From positions 248,001-312,000 of the forward strand of contig CAXXPL010000011.1 in NCBI GenBank assembly GCA_963674665.2: a stretch of DNA of 64,000 nucleotides, given 5' to 3'. The notes beneath the pieces were generated by a model. That model was not told the DNA's origin. It made no database searches and was given only the letters and a program-made list of their open reading frames with translations. Source of the DNA: G963674665 sp963674665. GTDB lineage: Bacteria > Desulfobacterota > Desulfovibrionia > Desulfovibrionales > Desulfovibrionaceae. Of this stretch, positions 33,816 to 42,388 are shown piece after piece (position 1 is the stretch's first letter; every line of letters begins with the position of its first letter). The translations under genes and the position numbers were made by a program.

Positions 33816-36131
33816 TCAGCCGCGCATCTCCTGGATGAGGAGCTTGAGCCGCTCGATCTGATCCTTGAGGGAGGAGATGGCCTCGGTGGCCTGGGCCATG
33901 CCCCGGGCTGTCTCGCCGGAGATGCGGTTGATCTCCTCCATGGCGTTGTGCACCAGTTCGCTGCTGGAGCTCTGCTGCTCCGAGGCCGCGGCGATGGCCT
34001 GCACCTTGTCCGCCGTGCCCTCCACTATGCTCACGATCCTGCGCAGGGACTCGCCCGCGTTTTCAGCCAGCGAGAAGCTGCGGGCGACGGATTCCACGGC
34101 CGTGCCCGTGGCCTTGGCACTTTTCTCGGACCCGGCCTGGATCATGGCCACGGACTGCGACACCTCCTTGGTGGCGGACATGGTCTTTTCCGCAAGCTTG
34201 CGGACCTCGTCGGCCACCACGGCGAAACCCCGTCCGGCCTCTCCGGCGCGGGCAGCCTCGATGGCCGCGTTCAGGGCTAGGAGGTTGGTCTGGTCCGCGA
34301 TGTCCTCGATGACTGTGATGATGCGGCCGATGCCCTGGGCATGCCCCCCGAGTTCGGCCATGATCTTGTTGAGCTCCTCGGCCTGCTGGTTGATGTCGGA
34401 GATGGCGTTGACCACCTCGCGCACCACCTTTTCGCCCTCCAGGGCCATCTGCCTGGCCTGCTCCGCGCCTTCTGCGGTGTTGCCCGCGTTATGCGCCACC
34501 TCCAGCACCGTGGCGTTCATCTGCTCCATTGACAGGGTGGTCTCGGCCGTGCGCTGGTCCTGCATGCTGGTGTTTCTGGCGGCCTGCTCCACCTGGAGGG
34601 TGATGTCGTCGATGCTCTGCAACACCTGGGCCGCGATCTCGTCCGCGCGCCTGGCCACCTCGGCCATCTTCTCATTGTGTTCGCGGATGGCCTGCTCCTG
34701 GCCGCGTACCGTTGTCAGGTCGAAATACAGGGTGAAGGCACCGCTGAGTTTTCCGTCAAGGTCGTAGATCGGGTTGGCGTTCACGTTGAGGATCCGCTGC
34801 TCTCCGGAGGTGGTGCGCACGTTCATCTCGCCCTCCACCCGGGTGTTGTCGGTAAGGGCCTGCTGCGAACGTCCCACTTTGTTGGGGTCGTTGAAAAAGA
34901 ACTGTCCGGCCCTTTGCCCGTAGTAGTCCTCCGGGTTCCCCTCCCTGCCCAGGATCTGGAGCAGGATCCGGTTGGAGTGGGTGATGCGGGCGTCGTTGTC
35001 CAGAATCATAAAGGGAAAGGCCGAAGAGATGCTCTTCAGTATGCCCTGGGTGAAACCCAGTTCGCTCTTGAGCGCGGCCATCATGCGTTGGATGTTCTGC
35101 GCCAGGTTTTCGAGTTCGAACCGGAACACGCCCTTGAGCTGTTGATTGTAATCACCCGATGCCACGGCGTCGGAGTACTTCTCGATGGCCCGCAAGGGGC
35201 GCACGACCAGCAGGCGAAGTGTCAGAACCATGAGCCCCACCAACAGGACGATGATGGCCGCCCCGGCCGCGAGCAGGATGTTGCGCTGTCGCTCCGGCGT
35301 GCGGGTGAGTTCGGCCTTGTCCACGCTGACCAGCACCTTCCAGCCGCTGTCTTTCATGGGAATCATGGACATAAGCTTGCTCCTGCCCTGGTCCAGGTAT
35401 TCCACGAAACCGCCGTTGGCCATGGTGTCCGTGTCGATGTCAAAGTCCACGGGCTCGAGCAGCCCCGCACCGTCTGGGTGGGCCACCAGCCTGTTTTCCG
35501 CGTCCAGTACGCTGACCGCACCGGTCTCGCCAAGGCGTAGGGAGTTGATGAACTGGTCCGCGAACACATCCCAGCGGGGGCGTATCAGGATGCCCCCGGC
35601 CAGATCTCCACCAAGGTCCAGAACAGGCGCGGCCACGGCAAAGGCCAGGGCCTTGCCGTCCTTGCCCACGCGCTCCAGGCTGAGGTTCATGGCCGATTTG
35701 TTGTTTTTCAGCACCTGGCGTACCGAAGGATGCTCCCCGAGTTCCTGACCGGCCAGGTCTTCCCCCTCCACGCTGATGCCCGCTAGCACCACGCCCTCGT
35801 AGTCGAACAGGGAGATGGACCAGAGGCCGGGATACCCCTTGAGAAAGTCCTCGATGATCTTGCCCGCGTCCTTGAGAAAGTATTCGGACTGCAGCGCGCT
35901 CTGGAAGGCGGACTGGGCGCAGAGGGACTGGGCCAGGGCGCTGGAATTGGTGAAGAAGTTGAGTACGCCCTTGGAAGTGGACTCTCCGGCGGTGCGCATG
36001 GTGTCCTTTTCCAGGTTCAGGGCCATGGAATAGGTCGAGGAATTGATATACAAAACCAATGCCCCGATGATCAGGGAAACGGAAATAAATATGGCCAGGC
36101 CGAGTTGGCCGCCAATGCTTTTGAACTTCAT
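33816..36131 (-). CDS. Methyl-accepting chemotaxis protein with Cache, HAMP and PAS domains
   Basis: 771 aa. TM1 about residues 8-30; a periplasmic Cache-type sensor domain; TM2 about 285-305; HAMP (RPLRAIEKYSDAVASGDY); a PAS domain (MILDNDARITHSN); and a C-terminal signalling domain with LLALNAAIEAARAGEAGRGF and VVADEVRKLAEKT. It binds a ligand outside and/or at the PAS domain and controls CheA. ATG 36131 (MKFKSIGG) follows GGAGGGAG. An upstream ATG at 36254 would add an unlikely 41 residues. No che genes adjoin it, and the ligand is unknown. Confidence 0.95.
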   Translation of the reverse strand: MKFKSIGGQLGLAIFISVSLIIGALVLYINSSTYSMALNLEKDTMRTAGESTSKGVLNFFTNSSALAQSLCAQSAFQSALQSEYFLKDAGKIIEDFLKGYPGLWSISLFDYEGVVLAGISVEGEDLAGQELGEHPSVRQVLKNNKSAMNLSLERVGKDGKALAFAVAAPVLDLGGDLAGGILIRPRWDVFADQFINSLRLGETGAVSVLDAENRLVAHPDGAGLLEPVDFDIDTDTMANGGFVEYLDQGRSKLMSMIPMKDSGWKVLVSVDKAELTRTPERQRNILLAAGAAIIVLLVGLMVLTLRLLVVRPLRAIEKYSDAVASGDYNQQLKGVFRFELENLAQNIQRMMAALKSELGFTQGILKSISSAFPFMILDNDARITHSNRILLQILGREGNPEDYYGQRAGQFFFNDPNKVGRSQQALTDNTRVEGEMNVRTTSGEQRILNVNANPIYDLDGKLSGAFTLYFDLTTVRGQEQAIREHNEKMAEVARRADEIAAQVLQSIDDITLQVEQAARNTSMQDQRTAETTLSMEQMNATVLEVAHNAGNTAEGAEQARQMALEGEKVVREVVNAISDINQQAEELNKIMAELGGHAQGIGRIITVIEDIADQTNLLALNAAIEAARAGEAGRGFAVVADEVRKLAEKTMSATKEVSQSVAMIQAGSEKSAKATGTAVESVARSFSLAENAGESLRRIVSIVEGTADKVQAIAAASEQQSSSSELVHNAMEEINRISGETARGMAQATEAISSLKDQIERLKLLIQEMRG

Positions 36132-36576
36132 GGCTCCCTCCATAGATATGGGGAGTAGGATTAGTCTGATTTGGTGCGCTGATAACCGGAAAATAGAGAG
36201 TTTCGCGGCAGTATGCAATTTGCGTTCATTTGCGCAAATGCGGGAAGGCTTCAAACAAAACGCACTGTTAGCTAGGATGAGAGGTGGCGCCGGTCGGAAA
36301 TGCAGCCTCGCAAAACATGCTATTTCACCGTACTACGAAATATTCCAGTTTTCTTCCGGTGTGACAAGTAACAATCCAGGGGCGCGGTTGCAATTCTGAT
36401 AAATTGGTATGAAACAGGGCGATCACGCCCTGGTCCACGAGCCATCGGAGGTGGCGGCATCTTGACAAGCCGCCCCCACATATACATCTTCACGCCCCAG
36501 CCGCCCGAAAATCCGGGATCAGGTGGATTTTCACAATTTGGAGGAGGCCATTATCATCGACATACCATTTCATAAC
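36132..36576. other. Divergent intergenic region, chemoreceptor and folC
   Basis: 445 bases. TTGACA lies at about 36464-36469 on the plus strand, but the following TATACA is too near (13 bases). A strong GGAGGAGG at 36540-36547 precedes no canonical start codon. No RNA gene seen. Confidence 0.4.
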
Positions 36577-37863
36577 ATGGAGGAGTTCACCTCCTACCTT
36601 TACGGGCTGGGGCAGTTTCGCATGGAGCTCGACCTGGGGCGCATCGAGCACTGCCTGAGCCGGCTCGGCCGAGGGACACCACCGTACCGCATGGCGCGGG
36701 TGGTGGGCACCAATGGCAAGGGCTCCACATCCTACATGCTGTCACGCCTCGCAGCGGCCCATGGTTTGCGTGTGGGGTTGTTCACATCACCCCATTTCCT
36801 GGACGTGCGGGAGCGACTGCTGGTGATGGAAGGGGGCACCGTGTCCATGCCTGAAGACAAGGCGTGGTTGGACCTGGCCCGTACGATCTTCGGGGCGGGG
36901 CCCGCGGGGCTGCCCGGAAGCAACCAGGGGCTGACCTATTTCGAGTTCCTGCTGGCCATGGCCGTGGAGCACTTTGCCCGCGAACGGGTGGATTTCGCCG
37001 TGTTCGAGGCCGGGCTCGGCGCCCGTTACGACGCTGTGACCGCTTTGTCCTGCGAACTGCTGCTGCTCACCAACATTGGACATGATCACGAAAAACAGCT
37101 TGGCCCGGACATCGCTTCGGTGGCCGAGGAAAAGTCCTGGTCATTGCGACAGGGCGCTCGGCTGGCCCTGAGCGCCCCCCAGGTACCGGAGGCCTGGTCG
37201 CACCTGGAGCGCGCCTCCAGGGAGGCCGGAACTCCGCTCAACATCGTGGACGATATCCCCGCTCTTCCGGTGAGTCTGGACTCCCTGGCCATGCCCGGGG
37301 GGCATCAACGCACCAACGCCCGGCTGTCCCTGGCCGGGTTGCGCGCCGTGTTGTCCTGGTTCGGAGTGGAGCCCGACATCCGGGCCTGCCAAGAGGTGCT
37401 GGAAAAGGCCGTGCTGCCCGGAAGGATGCAGATCGCCGCCGCCGCGCCCGGACGTCACCCCCACCTGGTGCTGGACGGAGCGCACAACCCCGACGGCTTA
37501 CGCGCCCTGAGCCTGGCCCTGGAGAAGTGCGGACTTCGCCCCAGAGCCTGTATAAGCGCCATGATGCGTGACAAGCCCCTGGACAAGATGGCCAGGCTGA
37601 TGCCCGGGCTTGTGTCCGGCCCATTGTTCCTGCCGCGTCTGTCAGGCATGGAGCGCGCCGCCCCCCCGGAGGTGCTGGCCGATCTGTTCATGAGGAATGG
37701 CATGGAGGCGCGGCGGATCACCGTGTGCGCGGATCTCACCGAGGCCCTTGGTCTGGCCCTGGAAGCGGGGTGCACGGCCGGAGAACCGGCGCTGCTCTGC
37801 GGCTCCTTGTTTTTGCTTGCCGAGTTTTTTAAGCTGCGCCCCGAACTTGTGCGTTTTGGCTGA
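36577..37863 (+). CDS. folC: Folylpolyglutamate synthase / dihydrofolate synthase
   Basis: 428 aa from ATG 36577 (MEEFTSYLYGLG), which aligns with the usual FolC N-terminus. ATP loop VVGTNGKGSTSYML, LFTSPHFLDVRERLL, FEAGLGARYDAVT, NIGHDHEKQLG and DGAHNPDG are all present. It adds glutamates to folates (Mur ligase superfamily). A GTG at 36523 is also in frame. GGAGGAGG at 36540-36547 is ideally placed only for ATC or ATT codons at 36550-36556, so the true start needs experiment. selA follows 60 bases downstream. Confidence 0.92.
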   Translation: MEEFTSYLYGLGQFRMELDLGRIEHCLSRLGRGTPPYRMARVVGTNGKGSTSYMLSRLAAAHGLRVGLFTSPHFLDVRERLLVMEGGTVSMPEDKAWLDLARTIFGAGPAGLPGSNQGLTYFEFLLAMAVEHFARERVDFAVFEAGLGARYDAVTALSCELLLLTNIGHDHEKQLGPDIASVAEEKSWSLRQGARLALSAPQVPEAWSHLERASREAGTPLNIVDDIPALPVSLDSLAMPGGHQRTNARLSLAGLRAVLSWFGVEPDIRACQEVLEKAVLPGRMQIAAAAPGRHPHLVLDGAHNPDGLRALSLALEKCGLRPRACISAMMRDKPLDKMARLMPGLVSGPLFLPRLSGMERAAPPEVLADLFMRNGMEARRITVCADLTEALGLALEAGCTAGEPALLCGSLFLLAEFFKLRPELVRFG

Positions 37864-37922
37864 TACCCGGAGTTTCCCCACCCGATCGATCCAAACCGTT
37901 GTCCTGAACCTCAGGAGTTGTA

Positions 37923-39326
37923 GTGGCCAATCTCTACACGCTGTTGCCCTCGGTGGATGTCGCCTTGCGCGAACTGGAAGCTGACGAGGATTTCGCCGCA
38001 CTCCCGCGCCCAATGCTGCGGGACCTGGTGAATGAATTCCTGGACCTCTGCCGCGAGGAGATTCGCTCAGAGGTGATCCGGGAGCCCTCCCAACTGGACC
38101 GGAACCTGCTGTTCAAGCGCCTGGCCGCGCATGCGCGCACCCGCTCCCGCCCTCATTTCCGCAGGGTCGTCAACGCCACCGGCGTGGTGGTGCACACCAA
38201 CCTGGGGCGCTCCCTGCTTTGCGGCGACGCCATCGAGGCGGTGCTGGAGGCCGACCGCTGGTACTCCAACCTGGAGATGGATCTGGGCACGGGCAAGCGT
38301 GGCAGCCGCTACAGCCACGTGGAGGAGATCCTCTGCAAGATAAGCGGGGCCGAGGCCGGGCTGGTGGTGAACAACAACGCCGCGGCCGTGATGCTGACTT
38401 TGGAGACCCTGGCCAAGGGGCGGGAGGTCATCGTCTCCCGAGGCCAACTGGTGGAGATCGGCGGCAGTTTCCGCATCCCCGAGGTCATGGCCAAGAGCGG
38501 CGCGTTCCTGCGGGAAGTGGGCGCCACCAACCGCACGCATTTGCGGGACTATGAGAACGCCATCACCGAGGAGACTGCGGCGCTGCTCAAGGTGCACTGC
38601 TCCAACTTCCGGATCATCGGCTTCACCAAGGAGGTTTCCCTGGAGGAGCTGGTCGCCCTGGGTAGGGAGCGCGGACTGCCCGTGATCGAGGACCTGGGCA
38701 GCGGAAATTTCTTCGATTTCCGGGAGATCGGTTTGGGATACGAGCCAACGGTGCAGGAGGTGGTGGCCGGAGGCGCGGACGTGGTGACCTTTAGTGGCGA
38801 CAAGGTCCTTGGCGGCCCCCAGGCAGGTATCATCGTGGGGCGCGCCGAATACATCGAGCGCATCAAGAAGAATCCCATGAACCGTGCACTGCGTATCGAC
38901 AAGATGACCCTGGCGGCCCTGGAGGCCACCATGCGGCTGTATCAGGATCCGGAGATGGCGCGCAAAAGCATTCCCACCCTGCGCATGATCACCGAGCCCC
39001 AGGATGAATTGAAGCGCCGGGCCATCCGCCTCGCCAGGAGATTGAACAGGACCCACGCCCCCAACCTGAAGGCCGTCACGCTCCCCGGCGCCTCCCGCGT
39101 TGGCGGTGGCGCGTTCCCCGAGCGGGACCTGCCCACCTTCCTGGTGGCCCTGGAGGGAGTGGGTGCCGACGCCCTGCGCGAGGCCCTGCTGCATACCGAC
39201 CCTCCGCTCATCGGCAGGATCGAGAGCGACCGGTTCTGCCTGGACCTGCGAACCCTGGACGACGCCGAATTTCCCATCGTCGCCGACATCATGGGGCAGG
39301 CCCTGGCCATGCTGGCCCGAGGCTGA
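37923..39326 (+). CDS. selA: L-seryl-tRNA(Sec) selenium transferase
   Basis: 467 aa. GTG start at 37923 with AGGAG at 5 bases. PLP-dependent enzyme: HTNLGRSLL, NNNAAAVML, SRGQLVEIGGSFRIPEVM, and FSGDKVLGGPQAGII with the PLP lysine. It converts Ser-tRNA(Sec) to Sec-tRNA(Sec) with selenophosphate. selB lies about 3 kb downstream on the same strand but is separated by an aminopeptidase and a minus-strand gene. selC (tRNA-Sec) was not found in the window. Confidence 0.96.
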   Translation: MANLYTLLPSVDVALRELEADEDFAALPRPMLRDLVNEFLDLCREEIRSEVIREPSQLDRNLLFKRLAAHARTRSRPHFRRVVNATGVVVHTNLGRSLLCGDAIEAVLEADRWYSNLEMDLGTGKRGSRYSHVEEILCKISGAEAGLVVNNNAAAVMLTLETLAKGREVIVSRGQLVEIGGSFRIPEVMAKSGAFLREVGATNRTHLRDYENAITEETAALLKVHCSNFRIIGFTKEVSLEELVALGRERGLPVIEDLGSGNFFDFREIGLGYEPTVQEVVAGGADVVTFSGDKVLGGPQAGIIVGRAEYIERIKKNPMNRALRIDKMTLAALEATMRLYQDPEMARKSIPTLRMITEPQDELKRRAIRLARRLNRTHAPNLKAVTLPGASRVGGGAFPERDLPTFLVALEGVGADALREALLHTDPPLIGRIESDRFCLDLRTLDDAEFPIVADIMGQALAMLARG

Positions 39327-39353
39327 CCAGGGTGTGCCGGTTGGAAGAGTTTT

Positions 39354-39389
39354 CCGGGGAGGGACTTTTTGAAATAAGTCCCTCCCCGG
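39354..39389. repeat. GC-rich intergenic hairpin (family H) after selA
   Basis: CCGGGGAGGGACTTTTT, loop, AAGTCCCTCCCCGG: a long near-perfect stem 28 bases after the selA stop. It may act as a terminator. Confidence 0.75.
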
Positions 39390-39536
39390 ACCCCACCCCA
39401 AGAACTTCGATAATAATAGTATTGGAAGGGGGTCTCCCTCTGACGAACCCTCTCCCGATGTGATGGACCAAGATAATCGAATGCGGCCGAATCTTTTCCA
39501 GGCCGCCTCAAATGATTTGATATAACGGAGAAAGAC

Positions 39537-40991
39537 ATGTCTTTGGAGTTCAAGACCACGAATTGCTGGGAGGCCTACGCCGCCGACGAGGATCGGCGGG
39601 AGATACAGAACCTTGCCGCGCGGTACATGGAGTTCCTTTCCAAGAACAAGACCGAGCGCCAAGTGGTTGCCTGGTGCGAGGAGAAGGCCCGGGAGGCCGG
39701 GTTCGAGGAGGCTTCCCAGTCCGACGAATCCGACCTGATCCTGCGGGCCTTCAGGGGCAAGACCCTGTTTTTGGCGCGGCGGGGCAAACAGCCCCTGGTC
39801 AAGGGGTTCCGGCTCGTCGGCGCTCATGCGGACAGCCCCAGGCTGGACCTGAAGCAGCACCCCTTTTACGAGGACTGCGGCGTAAGCCAGGCCAAGACGC
39901 ACTACTACGGCGGTATCCGCAAGCATCAGTGGCTATCGCGCCCCCTGGCCTTGCACGGCGTGGTGGTCAAGACCGACGGTGAGGTGGTGAACGTGTGCAT
40001 CGGCGAGGACCCGGAGGATCCGGTCTTTACCGTGCCTGACCTGCTGCCGCACCTGGCCTATGGCCAGAACGACAAGAAGCTCGCCAAGGCCTTTGAGGCG
40101 GAGAAGCTGAACCTGATTTTCGGCCACTCCCCCTGGAGCGAGAACGGCAACAACGAGGATTCCGGTGAGGAGGGCAAGGATGAGGCCTCCAAATCCCCGA
40201 TCAAGCGCCATGTGCTCGAGCTGCTGCACGAGAAATACGGCATAGTGGAGGAGGATTTCTTCAGCGCCGAACTGCAGGCCGTGCCCGCGGGTCCGGCGCG
40301 GTACGTGGGTCTGGACAAGGCCCTTGTCGGCGGCTACGCCCAGGACGACCGCGTCTGCGTGTTCCTGGCGCTGGAGGCCATGTTGAGCGATGTGCAAACT
40401 TCCGTAGACGCTCCTGAGCATACCCAGATCCTGATGATCTGGGACAAGGAGGAAATCGGCTCCGAAGGCTCCACCGGTGCGAAATCACGGTTTTTCGAAT
40501 ACTGCCTGCTGGAGCTGCTGGCCATATGGGGGCAGGAGCACCGTTCCCTGGAAGGCCCCGAAACCCACGGCCTGAATCTGGCCCAGGCCATGGAGAACGC
40601 CAAGGCCATCTCCGCGGACGTGCACGGCGCCCTGGACCCGGACTACCAGGACCTGCACGAGAAGTTGAACGCCGCGCTCATCGGCCACGGGCCTGTGTTC
40701 TGCAAGTTCACCGGGCACAGGGGCAAGTACGACGCCAACGACGCCCACGCGGAATACGTGGGCTGGCTGCGCGGCCTGATGGCGCGCGAGGAGATCCCCT
40801 GGCAGATGGCCGAGCTGGGCAAGGTGGATCTTGGCGGCGGCGGCACCGTGGCCAAGTACCTGGCCAAATACGGCATGGACATCATCGACTTCGGCCCCGC
40901 TGTCCTGGCCATGCACAGCCCCTTCGAGCTGGTCAGCACCGCCGACATCTACGCCACTCGAAAGGCTTTCGAGGCCTTTTTGATGAGTTAG
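39537..40991 (+). CDS. M18 family aminopeptidase
   Basis: 484 aa metallopeptidase. Motifs in order: VGAHADSPRLDLKQHP (first metal His and Asp), WDKEEIGSEGSTGAKS (catalytic Glu-Glu), SADVHGALDP, and a C-terminal AVLAMHSPFELVSTADIY with the final metal His. M18 enzymes (ApeA/ApeB, aspartyl aminopeptidase type) remove N-terminal residues from peptides in the cytosol. GGAG upstream of ATG 39537. Its TAG stop (40989-40991) is the first triplet of a 155-base palindromic element. Confidence 0.92.
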   Translation: MSLEFKTTNCWEAYAADEDRREIQNLAARYMEFLSKNKTERQVVAWCEEKAREAGFEEASQSDESDLILRAFRGKTLFLARRGKQPLVKGFRLVGAHADSPRLDLKQHPFYEDCGVSQAKTHYYGGIRKHQWLSRPLALHGVVVKTDGEVVNVCIGEDPEDPVFTVPDLLPHLAYGQNDKKLAKAFEAEKLNLIFGHSPWSENGNNEDSGEEGKDEASKSPIKRHVLELLHEKYGIVEEDFFSAELQAVPAGPARYVGLDKALVGGYAQDDRVCVFLALEAMLSDVQTSVDAPEHTQILMIWDKEEIGSEGSTGAKSRFFEYCLLELLAIWGQEHRSLEGPETHGLNLAQAMENAKAISADVHGALDPDYQDLHEKLNAALIGHGPVFCKFTGHRGKYDANDAHAEYVGWLRGLMAREEIPWQMAELGKVDLGGGGTVAKYLAKYGMDIIDFGPAVLAMHSPFELVSTADIYATRKAFEAFLMS

Positions 40992-41143
40992 GGAAGCACT
41001 GCATAATTGCCCGCTGGCATTGTTGCTGCGGAAAAGGCAAATTCTCGTGTATTTCTAACTACACGTCGGCCTTGCCTTTTCCTTGCGCCTTGCCAGCGAA
41101 CAATTCTGCAGCATTTCCGAAAATGTGATTAATCGGCGCTTCC
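40989..41143 (+). repeat. Palindromic gene-end element, copy A
   Basis: About 155 bases from TAGGGAAGCACTG to GCGCTTCC, with near-palindromic ends. Internal stem GGAAAAGGCAA (about 41030) with TTGCCTTTTCC, inner CGTGTA with TACACG, and GCTGGC with GCCAGC. Copy B at 53736-53891 is the same sequence in reverse orientation at most positions. The element begins at the stop codon of the aminopeptidase gene. Confidence 0.85.
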
Positions 41144-41152
41144 TGAAAATCT

Positions 41153-41181
41153 AGGGGAGAGACTTATAAAGTTCCTCCCCT
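41153..41181. repeat. GC-rich intergenic hairpin (family H)
   Basis: AGGGGAGAGACTT, loop, AAGTTCCTCCCCT. It lies just after palindromic element copy A and 36 bases past the stop side of the BMP-family gene. Confidence 0.6.
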
Positions 41182-41217
41182 GGAAATCCTTTGCACAACA
41201 GTTCAAGATATCCAGAC

Positions 41218-42249
41218 TCAATTCCGGCTGAACTCGGGAACCGTGGTGGGGACCTGGATATCGCCCTTGATGATCCGCTCTTTGATGTCCTCGACAATGT
41301 CCATGGTTTTTTGCGGGATGAGCGGTTTGGTGTAGGTCATGGGGGAGAGGGACACACCGCCCTCCTTGAGCCCCATGCTGTAGTTCCTGTTCTCGATGCT
41401 CCCCTGGAGGATGGCTTCCACCATGCGGATCAGCGCCACGTCCAGGCGTTTCATCATGCTGGTGAGCACATAGCCCTTGGCCATGTGATCCTGGTCCGAG
41501 TCCACGCCGATGGCAAAGCCTTCGCGCTCCATGGCGGCCACGAACACTCCCTTTCCCGAACCGCCGGCCACGGCGTAGATCACATCCGCGTTCTTGCTGA
41601 ACAGGATCCGGGCTATCTTCCTGCTCTGCATGGGGGCGTCGTAGGGGTTGGTGCCTGCGAGTTGCGAGAAAAGACTGTCCACATAGGACGACTCGACACG
41701 GATGTTGGGCTTTATATGCCGGGCGCCTTCCGCGTAGCCGACCTTGAAATCATTGATAACGGGCATGTCCGAGGCGCCGATGAAGGCGATTGTGGCGGTT
41801 CGGCTGAAGAGCGCCGCCAGGGCTCCGGCCAGGAATGACCCCTCGTTCTGACGGAAGGTCACAGAGGCCACGTTCTTCCGGTAGGTGATGGCCCGGTCGT
41901 CCATGAGCACGAAGAGCACGTCCGGATATTTACGGGAGAGCTCCTCCACCGGCTGAATCATGAGATACCCCCCGCCGGCGAAGATCACGGAGCACCCCTT
42001 TTCCACCAGTTCCGTCATGAGGGGTGCCTCGTCCTGAATGCGGACAGGTTCGATGACCTGAAATCGCACACCGAACTTTTTCCGCGCCAGGACCATGCCA
42101 TTGAGAAGCATTTCGTTGAAAGCGTTGTCCTCCCTGCCACCGAGCCCCAGGGCAAGACCGAACAAAGGCTTTTCCGCAGCCAGGGTAGATCCGGGGGGGC
42201 AGAGCAGGACGAGGAGCAGCAGTGCGTGGAAACAGATTTTCAAAAGCAT
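41218..42249 (-). CDS. BMP-family substrate-binding protein
   Basis: 343 aa. Signal peptide about residues 1-24 (ending STLAA, without a lipobox Cys). The mature part is of the basic-membrane-protein (PnrA/Med) type: GGREDNAFNEMLLNGM, IFAGGGYLMIQPV, SVTFRQNEGSFLAGALAALFSR and GVDSDQDHMA. PnrA-type proteins bind nucleosides for ABC import. No permease or ATPase gene is adjacent, so a sensory role is equally possible. ATG 42249; its neighbour selB is divergent. Confidence 0.85.
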   Translation of the reverse strand: MLLKICFHALLLLVLLCPPGSTLAAEKPLFGLALGLGGREDNAFNEMLLNGMVLARKKFGVRFQVIEPVRIQDEAPLMTELVEKGCSVIFAGGGYLMIQPVEELSRKYPDVLFVLMDDRAITYRKNVASVTFRQNEGSFLAGALAALFSRTATIAFIGASDMPVINDFKVGYAEGARHIKPNIRVESSYVDSLFSQLAGTNPYDAPMQSRKIARILFSKNADVIYAVAGGSGKGVFVAAMEREGFAIGVDSDQDHMAKGYVLTSMMKRLDVALIRMVEAILQGSIENRNYSMGLKEGGVSLSPMTYTKPLIPQKTMDIVEDIKERIIKGDIQVPTTVPEFSRN

Positions 42250-42388
42250 GTATTAATATTAGACTACCGCAATTAAAAGAGCAATGTGCCGGGAAAAGAC
42301 GGAAATACGGACGCGCCCCTTGACCATGGGGCCGGGCTTGGGCAAAGCCTTGTTGCGAAGGGACCGCCATCACGTTCAGGAGGGAATC

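Noticed and set aside
40992..41217. Insertion sequence with transposase
   Set aside because: The repeated DNA at this site is only about 155 bases and non-coding; no transposase or integrase gene was found in the window.
39327..42388. selC (tRNA-Sec) or another tRNA between selA and selB
   Set aside because: No cloverleaf with a T-loop GGTTCRA motif and acceptor ends could be found in the gaps. No tRNA or rRNA gene was recognised anywhere in the window.
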